Shown here in pieces: positions 1 through 10,200 of a stretch of 64,000 bases of DNA. Every line of letters starts with the position of its first letter. Within the stretch, counting starts at the first letter, position 1. The notes beneath the pieces are model-generated. The model worked only from the letters and a program-made list of their open reading frames with translations, had not been told where the DNA came from and searched no databases. A program made the position numbers and the translations under genes. Source of the stretch: Paenibacillus sp. UNC499MF (GTDB lineage Bacteria; Bacillota; Bacilli; Paenibacillales; NBRC-103111); the NCBI RefSeq assembly GCF_900107975.1, contig NZ_FNVF01000009.1, positions 62,001 through 126,000 of the forward strand, given 5' to 3'.

Positions 1-3000
1 GAGCATCCTTCGGCGAATCTGGCCGACATTGCCTATACCTTGCAGACCGGCCGGCGTCCCTTCAAATACCGTCGCATGCTCTCCTGCAGCACGGTTGAGG
101 AAGCGGTAGCAGCACTGACGCCTTCCGCTGACAGGGCTAGCTTCGATGCACGCAAAGTAATCTCCGGCACGGCCGGAGAGGAACGCGGTTCAATCGTATT
201 CATGTTCTCCGGGCAAGGCTCGCAATATATCAACATGGGGAAGGGGTTGTATGAGACCGAGCCCGTGTTCCGGGAAGAGATGAACCGATGCTTCCGTCTG
301 TATCTCGACATTACCGGCTCTGATATGAAGGTGATGCTGTACCCGGATGCGGGAGCGGAGGCTGCGGCGGCATCCTCTCCCTTAAATCAGACCAAACATA
401 TCCAGCCTGCCATGCTTATGCTCGAATATGCGCTCGCGCGACTTCTCCTGTCATGGGGAGTGAAGCCCGATGCGATGATAGGCTACAGCTTCGGCGAGTA
501 TGCTGCCGCCTGCCTCGCCGGTGTCATGTCACTGGAAGAGGCGATGCGTCTCATCATACTGCGCGGAGAGCTTATGCAGCAGGTCCCGCCGGGCGGGATG
601 CTCAGCGTGCCGCTTCCTGAGCAAGATATCAAACCTCTTCTTACCGGCTCCCTGTCACTAGCCGTCGTCAACGGGCCTTCCTGCATCGTATCCGGCCCTG
701 AAGAAGAAATCGCCGCATTCGAACAGCAAATGAAGGCGGGCAAATACGTTTGTATGAGATTGCCGGTGTCGACGGCTTCTCATTCTTCGCTTCTTCGCGA
801 AGTGGCGGAGCCTTTCGCCGAGGCCGTCCGGCAGGTGCGTTTGAATCCGCCGCAAATACCGTATGTCTCTACAACGACGGGCAAGTGGATAACGGATGAA
901 GATGCGACAGACCCGGATTATTGGACCCGGCACATGACCGATACGGTTCGTTTTGCGGATGGTATTGAGCGGCTTGTAGAGCAGCAAGGCAGGCTGTTCG
1001 TGGAAATCGGCCCCGGACAGGATTTAACACTCCTGGCGCGTCGCTACATCGATACGAAGCGCGGACAGCAGGCATTCAACCTTATGCGGCCTGAGCAGAA
1101 CAGTATACCGGACACTTCCCTGCTCGTTAACCGGATCGGGAGATTGTGGCTCTACGGCCAGTCTGTCGATTGGAGAGCATTTCATGGGGAAGAACCGCGG
1201 CTGCGTCTCTCTCTGCCTGCTTATCCGTTTGCCGGGCAGCGCTATTGGATCGAGTCGGCTGCTGCGAGTAGTTTACTGCCGGCGGGCAGCGCTAAAAGCA
1301 AGCTTCAGAGCCCGGGCGGCAAGGTGGCCAAGCAGCCCGACATGTCCGACTGGTTCTATGTGCCGACATGGAAAAAAGAGCAGCTGCTTCCTTGCTCCGC
1401 CAACATGAACGCAGCAGACATGGCCGGTAATTGGCTTGTATTCGCCGATGAAAACGGCTTGGCCGCCGATATTATCGCATTCTTGGCCGAGTGTGAAGGG
1501 CAAATCATCGTAGTTAGCGCAGGCGAGCATTACGAACAGGCGGCTGCTCATCAATATACCTTGAATCCGCAAAATGAAGATCACTATAGGAAGCTTTTTG
1601 CTGATCTGGAAGCTCAGGGAGCACTGCCTGATCGGCTGCTTCATACATGGGGAATTTCCGCCCCATCTTCCCGCAACAGCGGTTCAGCTTGGCTGCGGGC
1701 CACACAGGAACGCGGGTACTACAGCTTGTTATACACGGGCAAAGCGCTGAAGAAACAACCTTCGGGACATGAAATGCGCATGTGGGTGCTGACGGATAAT
1801 ATGCAGGCTATTGCCGGCGAGTCTGTCCTGTATCCTGAGAAAGCGACAGTACTTGGACCATGCCGGGTTATTCCGCAGGAATTACCGCACGTTCATTGCC
1901 ACAGCATCGATATTAACCTGCCGGAAGCGGAAAGCTGGCAGAGAGATAGACTGATCCGCCGTCTGCTCGACGAATTTGGCGCTGCCCGGTTCGAATTGGC
2001 GGCTGCCTATCGAGACAACGAACGCTGGGTACTCGGTTATGAACCGGTTAAGGTTACAGAACCTGAAGCGGAAGCGGTGGGACTCCGTCAAGGCGGCGTC
2101 TATTTGATCACAGGCGGGCTGGGATATATCGGTCAGGTCCTTGCCGGTCATCTGGCCGGAAGTGTACAGGCGAAGCTTGCTTTTACCAGCCGCTCGCCAT
2201 TTCCGCCCAAGGATAAATGGGGGCAGTGGCTTGCCGAAAACGGCCCTGAGAATACCGTTAGTGTTCAGATCGGCAAGCTGCAACAGCTCGAATCTCAGGG
2301 AGCCGAAGTCCTTGTATGTACAGCGAACTCGTCGGATCAAGAGCAAATGAAAGAGGCTGTCCGGCAAACCGAGGCGGCGTTCGGTCCATTGAACGGGGTT
2401 ATTCACAACGCCGGTATGACAGGCGAAGCGGCATTCAGGATGCTGGAGGAGACAGACAAAGAATTAAGCGAGCGGCATTTCCAAGCAAAGCTGTATGGAC
2501 TCCTTGTTTTGGATGAGGTGCTGGCTGACAAGGAGCTTGATTTCTGCCTGCTGGCTTCGTCGCTGTCTCCGATGCTCGGCGGATTAGGTTTTACCGCCTA
2601 TTCGGCAGCGAACCATTTTATGGACGCCTATGTACACGACCGCAACCGCCGTTTGCGCACGGCATGGACCAGTATCAACTGGGACGGTTGGCAGCTGGAG
2701 AAGGAGCAGACGATCCACGGGCAGGCGGGCGCTTCAATATCGGAGCTGCTCATTGCGCCTGAAGAGGGGACCGAGCTGCTGAAGCGCGTATTGTCGGTCC
2801 GGGGAGCGAGCCAGATCGTCCTGTCGACAGGCAGTTTGCAGGACCGGATCGACAAGTGGGTGAAGCGGACGGCTCAGGAAGAGGCACCTCTTCCGCAGGG
2901 TGACGGCAGCTTCTACACCCGTCCCGCGCTGTCCGGTGAATATATCGCTCCCGCAACTGAGTCCGAACGCAAGCTCTGCGGGATGTGGGAACAGCTTTTC

Positions 3001-4602
3001 CGGATAGACCGCATTGGGGTACAGGATGATTTCTTCGAGCTTGGCGGAGATTCGCTCAAGGCGATTACGGTCGTGACGGGAATTCATAAAGAAATGAAGG
3101 TAGAAATCAGCTTGTCTGGCTTTTTCAATATGCCGACGATCCGGCAGCTTGCCGCCTATATCGATGAGGCCGAACAAAGTGCCTATCAGGATATCGAGAA
3201 GGCTCCCTCCCGCGAATATTACGAGCTGTCCTCCGCGCAAAAGCGTCTGTATTTGATCCAGCAGATGGAGCAGGGACATACGGGATATAACGAAATTGTC
3301 GCAGGCGTTCTGAAAGGCAGTCTGGACAGGGTCCGAATGGAAGCGGTACTCCGGCAGCTGATAAAGCGCCATGAAAGCTTGCGCACTTCGTTCGAACTGG
3401 TTAACGGCTTGCCCATGCAGAAAATCAGCGAAACCGTCGAGTTCGAGGTTGAATATGCGGACTTCAGCGGCGAAATTGGGCCGGGGGAACCGGACGCCGG
3501 ACTATTAGATGAAGAAGGGGAAACCGCCGAGAAAATCCGCGAAGCAGTGGCGAAGTTCGTGCGTCCCTTTGATTTGACCCGGGCGCCGTTGATGCGCGCC
3601 GGACTCATCAAGCTTGAGGATGAGCGGCATGTGCTGATGGTGGATCTTCATCATATCGTGTCGGACGGATTATCGCAGGACATATTCGTTAACGATTTTA
3701 TGGCTCTGTATGCCAGCCGTGAATTGCCCGAGCTTGTGCTGCAATATAAGGATTTTTCAGAATGGCAGAACCGGATGAAGGAAACGGAGGAGCAGCAGCG
3801 GCAGGGGGCATTCTGGCTAAATCAGCTGCGGGATGTTCCACGGCTAGCCCTGCGTACGGATTATCCGCGTCCGGAGTCAAGAAATTTTGCCGGCAGCCGA
3901 GTTCCCTTTGATCTGAGTACGGAGCAGACGCAAGCTCTGAAATCGCTCTGCCTGAAGGAAGATGTGACCTTGTTTATGGCGCTTCTCGCCGTTTTCAACC
4001 TGCTTCTTGCCAAAGTCTGCGCTCAGCAGGACATTGTGATAGGAACTCCGGTTATCGGCCGCAAACAGCAGTCTCTGCAGCTTATTATCGGTAAATTCGT
4101 CAACATGCTTCCGCTGCGGAATCAATTGGATGAAGAAATGAGCTTCGGCGCTTTTCTCCAGGCAGTGCGAGCCACAACCCTTGATGCATTTGCCAATCAG
4201 GACTATCAATTTGAGGAAATGGTTCAGCAGTTGGGGCAGGATCGTGATTTGGCCCGTAATCCGGTATTTGATGTTGTATTCGCGCTCCAAAACATGCAGA
4301 ACCCTGAGATGAGCATTCCCGGCCTGAAGATGGAGCCATTCCCGTTCGTTCACGACGCCTCTCATTTTGATTTGTCTCTGATCGCGGAGGAGGACGGAGA
4401 AAGACTGTCCTTTAAGTTCGAATACAGCACCCGCTTATTCCTGCGGGACACGATTGTGCGTTTGGCAGGTTATATGCAGGATATTATATCCGGTGTTCTG
4501 GCAAATCCGGACAAGAAGCTGAAGAACATTACGATTGCTCATCATCTAGCAGAGCCGGAACCTGTCTATCTTGCCGGAGCCCGGGGGGAATTCGGACTAT
4601 GA
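1..4602 (+). CDS. Type I PKS / NRPS hybrid, 5'-truncated: (KS)-AT-KR-ACP-C
   Basis: The frame is open from base 1, so the gene is cut at the 5' edge; the first residues match the KS-AT linker seen in the later PKS genes, and its KS lies upstream. Counting from base 1 (1533 residues), it has AT at about 65-380, KR at about 450-950 (GGLGYIG at about 699, YSAAN at about 867), an ACP with GGDSLKA (Ser about 1019) and a full C domain at about 1070-1510 with an intact HHIVSDG motif (about 1217). There is no DH, so the module should leave a beta-hydroxyl, and the C domain should join the acyl chain to the amino acid on the next protein. The AT is odd: GHSxG reads GYSFG and the malonyl signature HAFH reads TASH, so its substrate may differ from the other four ATs. 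The stop overlaps the next start as ATGA, which suggests translational coupling. Confidence 0.93.
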   Translation, partial: EHPSANLADIAYTLQTGRRPFKYRRMLSCSTVEEAVAALTPSADRASFDARKVISGTAGEERGSIVFMFSGQGSQYINMGKGLYETEPVFREEMNRCFRLYLDITGSDMKVMLYPDAGAEAAAASSPLNQTKHIQPAMLMLEYALARLLLSWGVKPDAMIGYSFGEYAAACLAGVMSLEEAMRLIILRGELMQQVPPGGMLSVPLPEQDIKPLLTGSLSLAVVNGPSCIVSGPEEEIAAFEQQMKAGKYVCMRLPVSTASHSSLLREVAEPFAEAVRQVRLNPPQIPYVSTTTGKWITDEDATDPDYWTRHMTDTVRFADGIERLVEQQGRLFVEIGPGQDLTLLARRYIDTKRGQQAFNLMRPEQNSIPDTSLLVNRIGRLWLYGQSVDWRAFHGEEPRLRLSLPAYPFAGQRYWIESAAASSLLPAGSAKSKLQSPGGKVAKQPDMSDWFYVPTWKKEQLLPCSANMNAADMAGNWLVFADENGLAADIIAFLAECEGQIIVVSAGEHYEQAAAHQYTLNPQNEDHYRKLFADLEAQGALPDRLLHTWGISAPSSRNSGSAWLRATQERGYYSLLYTGKALKKQPSGHEMRMWVLTDNMQAIAGESVLYPEKATVLGPCRVIPQELPHVHCHSIDINLPEAESWQRDRLIRRLLDEFGAARFELAAAYRDNERWVLGYEPVKVTEPEAEAVGLRQGGVYLITGGLGYIGQVLAGHLAGSVQAKLAFTSRSPFPPKDKWGQWLAENGPENTVSVQIGKLQQLESQGAEVLVCTANSSDQEQMKEAVRQTEAAFGPLNGVIHNAGMTGEAAFRMLEETDKELSERHFQAKLYGLLVLDEVLADKELDFCLLASSLSPMLGGLGFTAYSAANHFMDAYVHDRNRRLRTAWTSINWDGWQLEKEQTIHGQAGASISELLIAPEEGTELLKRVLSVRGASQIVLSTGSLQDRIDKWVKRTAQEEAPLPQGDGSFYTRPALSGEYIAPATESERKLCGMWEQLFRIDRIGVQDDFFELGGDSLKAITVVTGIHKEMKVEISLSGFFNMPTIRQLAAYIDEAEQSAYQDIEKAPSREYYELSSAQKRLYLIQQMEQGHTGYNEIVAGVLKGSLDRVRMEAVLRQLIKRHESLRTSFELVNGLPMQKISETVEFEVEYADFSGEIGPGEPDAGLLDEEGETAEKIREAVAKFVRPFDLTRAPLMRAGLIKLEDERHVLMVDLHHIVSDGLSQDIFVNDFMALYASRELPELVLQYKDFSEWQNRMKETEEQQRQGAFWLNQLRDVPRLALRTDYPRPESRNFAGSRVPFDLSTEQTQALKSLCLKEDVTLFMALLAVFNLLLAKVCAQQDIVIGTPVIGRKQQSLQLIIGKFVNMLPLRNQLDEEMSFGAFLQAVRATTLDAFANQDYQFEEMVQQLGQDRDLARNPVFDVVFALQNMQNPEMSIPGLKMEPFPFVHDASHFDLSLIAEEDGERLSFKFEYSTRLFLRDTIVRLAGYMQDIISGVLANPDKKLKNITIAHHLAEPEPVYLAGARGEFGL

Positions 4603-7262
4603 GCGGACCCGGAGGAGGAAAGGGAGGAATAGGGATGGGGCCAGAAAATCGTTTGGACAGGTTGGCAGTGGCAGCTTCTCAAAAGAGCAAGGAGCGGGAT
4701 TACTGGCTGTCCGCCTTGTCCGGAGAATATGACAAGAGCGGTTTTCCCGGCGATTACACGCGCGGAGCAGGGGTGACGATTGAAGAAGCTTCGTTCTCCT
4801 TTCCGCAGGAGCTGGCGGACCGCCTGCTCCAAGTCAGCAACGAATCGGATTCAAAACTTCATGTCGTACTTAGTGCCGCACTCGCCGCTTTACTGGCCAA
4901 AATGTCCAATCGCAGTGTCGTTACGCTGGGAACTCCGATCTACAAGCAGAAGGAAGAGGCGGAATTTATCAATTCCGTACTGCCTTTACGGATCAAGATC
5001 GATCATTCGCTTTCGTTCAGGCAGTGCCTTCTTCACACGCAAGATACGGTTGTGGCAGCCGTGGATCATCAGAGCTATCCGATGGAGATGATGGCGGAAC
5101 AATTGGCGCTTCAGACGGATGATCCCATTGCACATCCATTATTCGAGGCGGCATTGCTGCTCGACAACATTCATGAAGAGCGTTATTTCCGGAATGTGAA
5201 ATGGACTACGCTGTTTTCTTTTCAAAGGAAGCAGGACCGCATTGGCGGTACGGTTCAATATAATGCGCAGCTCTACCGCAGCGACACCATAAATAAACTC
5301 ATCTCGCGTTACACGCTTCTGCTGCGGGAAACGCTGGCGAATCCGGATCTTCCGCTGAAGAGCATCGACATTCTGCTGCCGGGAGAGAGAGAGGATCTAC
5401 TCGGCCCGCTCGCCGGCAGCCCGGCCGAATTTCCTGAACATAAGACCGTTCAGCAATTGTTTGAAGAGCAGACGGCACGGACTCCGCATGCGCCTGCCAT
5501 CGTTAACCAGGAGCGGCAAATGACGTATCGCGAGCTGAATGAGAAAGCCAACCGGCTTGCCCGGATCCTGCGGGCGGAAGGGATCGGCACAGGCGACATC
5601 GTGGGCTTGCTGTTTGCACCCTCCGCCGACATGATGCTCGGTATGATGGCTGTCCTTAAAGCCGGCGGCGCTTTCCTTCCGATAGACCCGGATTATCCCG
5701 ACGAGCGTCTGACATACATGCTGGAAGACAGCGGCGCACAAGTGGTACTGACACAACAGGCTTTTACCGGCAGAACGGCAGGCCGCAAGACGCTGTTCCT
5801 AGACGATGAAAAGTTATTTGCCGGCGAAGCAGGTAATTTGGCATTAGAAAGCACAGCGGATGATCTGGCTTATATTATCTATACATCCGGGTCAACCGGA
5901 CAGCCGAAGGGTGTCATGATTGAGCACCGTTCGCTAGTCAATCTGGCCTGCTGGCACAATCGCGCATTTCGTGTAACTGCGGAGGACCGCAGCATTAAGT
6001 ATGCCGGTTTCGGATTTGACGCTTCGGTATGGGAAGTGTTCCCTTATTTGCTTGCAGGGGCATGTATTTATGTCGTACCTTCCGAGATCAGACTGGATGC
6101 AAAAAAGCTGGATGATTTTTTCACGAAGAACGGCATTACTATCGCCTTCCTGCCGACACTAATGTGCGAGCAGTTTATGGATTTGCCGGACCGGGAACAG
6201 ACCCCGCTGCGGATCTTGTTAACGGGCGGAGACCGTTTGAAGCGGTATAAGCCGGGCAGCTACCGGTTGTTCAACAATTACGGTCCTACCGAGAATACGG
6301 TCGTGACTACGTTCACTGAAATTAAGCCGGATAACGGAAGCCTTCCGATCGGTCGGCCGGTCGACAATGCCAAGGTTTATATTTTGGACGATAATCTCCG
6401 GCTGCTTCCACCGGGATTGCCCGGCCAAATATGTGTTACGGGTGCGGGTCTGGCTCGCGGTTATCTCGGCCGGCCTGAGCTGACAGGGGAGAAATTCGTG
6501 CCTCACCCGTTCGTTCCCGGAGAGCGGCTGTATTTGACGGGCGATCTGGGACGATGGCTCCAAGACGGAACGCTGGAGTACTTGGGCCGCCGGGATGACC
6601 AGGTCAAAGTACGGGGATATCGCATAGAGCCTGGCGAGATCGAAGCTCTTCTGCGGCGTCACGAAGAAATTCGCGAAGCTGTAATCCACATCAGGGAAGA
6701 TGAGAGCGGGCAGAACATTTTGTGCGCGTATTATACCGGGCCTGATGATCTTTCCGCCGCTAAGCTTCGGGAGCATCTGTCCGGGCAGCTGCCCGCTTAT
6801 ATGATTCCGGCCTATTTTGTCCGCCTGAACCGGCTTCCCGTAACGGCAAACGGCAAACTGGACAGGAAAGCTTTACCCGATCCGAAAGCACATGTTCATA
6901 CCGGCAAGGAATACGTGGCCCCACAGGGTGAAACGGAGAACACACTCGTCCGGATCTGGGCCGAGGTCTTGGGGGTTAGCGAAGACAAAGTGGGGGTCCA
7001 GGATACGTTTTTCGACCTGGGTGGAAACTCGTTCCAGTTGGTCCAGGTAGTCAATATGCTGAAGGAAACCTTCGGGCATGACATTCCGGTACCCGTTATG
7101 TTCCAGTACACCACGGTTTCGGCGCTCAGCGGGTATTTGCAGCGGATGGACAAAGGCGAGGCTCCTGTGCCCCAAGATATGGCCGGCAACGAGGAGATGG
7201 ATGCTGGATTCGAGACCATGGAACAGACGATGCTGATTTTGGAGGGGGCGCATGATGACTAA
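4599..7262 (+). CDS. NRPS module: partial C - A (leucine) - PCP
   Basis: This 887-residue protein activates one amino acid as an adenylate and loads it on its carrier. Residues about 30-265 are only the C-terminal half of a condensation domain, with no HHxxxDG. The A domain spans about 285-770 (YTSGSTGQPKG near 430). Aligning by eye with GrsA gives the pocket code D-A-W-F-L-G-N-V-V-(K), which matches the established leucine code of surfactin-type synthetases. A PCP follows with GGNSFQ (Ser about 811). There is no epimerase or thioesterase. A full C domain sits at the end of the preceding protein, so the half domain here is probably structural or a docking platform rather than catalytic. Its start overlaps the upstream stop by four bases, and its end overlaps the next PKS gene by 11 bases. 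Confidence 0.94.
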   Translation: MSGPGGGKGGIGMGPENRLDRLAVAASQKSKERDYWLSALSGEYDKSGFPGDYTRGAGVTIEEASFSFPQELADRLLQVSNESDSKLHVVLSAALAALLAKMSNRSVVTLGTPIYKQKEEAEFINSVLPLRIKIDHSLSFRQCLLHTQDTVVAAVDHQSYPMEMMAEQLALQTDDPIAHPLFEAALLLDNIHEERYFRNVKWTTLFSFQRKQDRIGGTVQYNAQLYRSDTINKLISRYTLLLRETLANPDLPLKSIDILLPGEREDLLGPLAGSPAEFPEHKTVQQLFEEQTARTPHAPAIVNQERQMTYRELNEKANRLARILRAEGIGTGDIVGLLFAPSADMMLGMMAVLKAGGAFLPIDPDYPDERLTYMLEDSGAQVVLTQQAFTGRTAGRKTLFLDDEKLFAGEAGNLALESTADDLAYIIYTSGSTGQPKGVMIEHRSLVNLACWHNRAFRVTAEDRSIKYAGFGFDASVWEVFPYLLAGACIYVVPSEIRLDAKKLDDFFTKNGITIAFLPTLMCEQFMDLPDREQTPLRILLTGGDRLKRYKPGSYRLFNNYGPTENTVVTTFTEIKPDNGSLPIGRPVDNAKVYILDDNLRLLPPGLPGQICVTGAGLARGYLGRPELTGEKFVPHPFVPGERLYLTGDLGRWLQDGTLEYLGRRDDQVKVRGYRIEPGEIEALLRRHEEIREAVIHIREDESGQNILCAYYTGPDDLSAAKLREHLSGQLPAYMIPAYFVRLNRLPVTANGKLDRKALPDPKAHVHTGKEYVAPQGETENTLVRIWAEVLGVSEDKVGVQDTFFDLGGNSFQLVQVVNMLKETFGHDIPVPVMFQYTTVSALSGYLQRMDKGEAPVPQDMAGNEEMDAGFETMEQTMLILEGAHDD

Positions 7263-10200
7263 AAGCGGACAAGCACAAGCGGCCACCGGGCTTGAAATCG
7301 CTGTGATCGGTATGGCCGGACGATTTCCCGAAGCGCGAAATATAGAAGAGTACTGGGATAACCTGAGAAACGGCAAGGAATCGATTCACTTCTTCTCCGA
7401 CAGCGAACTTGAGTCCGCAGGAATCGATCCCGCACTGATACGAAACCCCAAGTATGTGAGAGCGAAAGGACTCTTACCCGATGCGGAATGGTTTGATTCC
7501 GATTTCTTCGATTATTCGCCGCGCGAGGCTGAAGTCATTGATCCGCAGCTGCGGATCTTTCATGAGTGCGCTTGGGAAGCGCTGGAGCACGCAGGCTACG
7601 ACACGGAGCAGACAAGCGGTGCCGTCGGTCTGTTCGCGGGAGCGTCGTCGAGTATTTACTGGCAGCTGGTGGCCATGCTTTCGCGCAGCGAAAGCACAGC
7701 CGAGCAGTTCGCCGCACTGGCTTTGTCGGATAAAGATTTCTTGAGCACGCGAATTTCCCATAAGCTGAATCTAAAAGGCACGAGTGTGAGCGTCGATTCC
7801 GCCTGCTCCACCTCCCTGCTGGCCATTCACCTGGCCTGCAGGGCGCTGCTTACGGGCGAATGCCGGATAGCGTTAGCCGGCGGGGTTACCGTAACGGTAC
7901 CCCGGACGGAAGGCTATTTATACGAGGAAGGGATGGTCAGCTCGCCGGACGGCCATTGCCGTGCTTTCGATTCAAACGCCAAGGGAACCGTCGGCGGCGA
8001 AGGAGCGGGTGTCGTTGTTCTGAAGCCGCTTAAGCAGGCACTAGCAGACGGGGACGCTGTTTATGCGGTTATTAAGGGCTCGGCGGCGAACAATGACGGT
8101 ACGCGTAAAATGGGCTACTCCGCTCCAAGTGTAGAGGGGCAGGCGGAGGTAATCCGGGCGGCGCAGCGGATGAGCCGAGTCGCTCCGGAAAGCATCAGCT
8201 ATATCGAAGCGCACGGAACCGGTACGGCGCTGGGCGATCCCGTCGAGATCGAAGCGCTTAAGCTGGCTTTCCAGACGGACAAAACAGGGTTCTGCCGGAT
8301 CGGCTCCGTCAAGACGAACATCGGCCACTTAAACAGCGCCGCCGGAGTTGCGGCGTTCATCAAAACGGTGCTGGCGCTTATGCACAAGCAGCTTCCGCCG
8401 AGCTTACACTTCGAGAAGCCTAATCCCAAAATCGATTTTGCCGGCAGTCCGTTTATCGTCAATACGGAACTCACGGACTGGACGAACGAGCTTCAACCGC
8501 TAAGAGCCGGAGTGAGCTCGTTCGGCATCGGCGGAACCAATGTGCATGTGGTGCTTGAAGAAGCGCCTCCCCCGGCGGAAGAAACCAAAGGGAGAGATTC
8601 ACAGCTGCTTCTTTTATCGGCAAAGACGGAATCGGGACTAGAACAAGCTACAGCCCGCTTCCGCGAATATTTGCGGGCCAATCCCGGCGTGTCTCTACCC
8701 GATGCGGCCTATACACTGCAAATCGGCCGCAGGGCATTCAAGCATAGACGCATGCTTGTAAGTTCTTCGGCGGAGGAAGCGCTGGAACTGCTGGACAGCC
8801 TGCCTCCTGAACGGGTTTACAACCATATCGGCGGCTCTGAACAGCCCAGACTTGTATTTATGTTCCCTGGGCAGGGCGCGCAGTATGTCAATATGGGACT
8901 GGATCTCTACAATCATGAGCCCCAATTCCGCGAAGCAGCCGATCGGTGCTTTGAGATTGTCCGTCCGTTGATGGACGTTGATTTAAAAGCTTTGATGTAT
9001 CCAGCCGATAGCGAAGCGGCCGAAGATCATCATAATCGTTTAAAGCAGACGGACGTGACACAACCGGTCATGTTTATATTCTCCTATGCGCTCGCAAATC
9101 TACTGATCGGATGGGGGCTGAAACCCGCCTCCATGATCGGACACAGCGTCGGCGAATATGTGGCCGCTTGTCTGGCAGGAGTAATGACCTTAGAAGAAGC
9201 GCTGGAGTTGGTCGTGCTGCGGGGTAAGCTTATGCACAGTCTGCCGGGGGGAGCGATGTTAAGCATACCTTTACCTGAGCAGGAACTCTTGCCGTTCATG
9301 AATGAAGGCTTATCGCTTGCGGCAGTTAACGGTCCGGCAATGTGTGTCGTATCGGGATCTTACGAGGCGATAGAGCTTTTGGAAGAAAAGCTGGACCGGA
9401 AAGGGCAGGCCTGCACAAGGCTGCATACGTCACATGCCTTTCACTCCCTCATGATGGAACCGGCAATGGAGCCGTTTCGGCTGAAGTTGAGCGGAATGAA
9501 GCTGCAAGCCGCACACATACCCTATATTTCAAATGTAAGCGGAGGCTGGATCACGAAGGAAGAAACAGTCGATCCCGATTACTGGGTACGTCATTTGCGC
9601 GGCACCGTCCGCTTTGCCGACGGTCTTAGCGAGCTGCTGCATGACGACAAGGCCGTGTTTGTGGAAGTCGGTCCCGGCAACACATTAAGCGCATTCGTGC
9701 GTCGTCATCCGGATAAGAAGGAGCGGCATGCCGTCATCAATCTTATCCGGCATGTGAAGGAGCAGGTGCGGGACGACTATTATTTGCAGCAGCAGGTGGG
9801 ACGCTTGTGGCTGGAAGGTGCCCGGCCCAATTGGAAGGCGTTCCACGCGAACGAAAAGCGCCGGCGGACAGCTTTGCCGACGTATCCGTTTGAGCGTCGG
9901 CGGTACTGGGTCGATCCGCCTTTTGATACGGATGTTCTAAAGCAAGGACTTGTCCGCAAGCAGACGAAGGAACCTATACCCCAAAGCGCTGCCGGTCCGG
10001 TTAAAAAGAACGCCGCGCGGGAATGGCTGTACACGCCGATCTGGGAACGTTCTCTGTTGAACGAAGCGGCGGGTGCGGCAGCGGGCATGAACGCCAAAAG
10101 CACTTGGCTTGTTTTTACGCCAGAGCATGGAATAGGTTCCCGGCTGGCAGCGCGGTTGCAGCAAGAAGGTCATCGCGTCGTTTCGGTTTATCCGTCGAAT

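Noticed and set aside
4500-4700. A frameshift splitting one C domain between genes 1 and 2
   Set aside because: The C domain of gene 1 is complete with both lobes. The half domain of gene 2 repeats the second lobe, so this is a true gene boundary with ATGA coupling.
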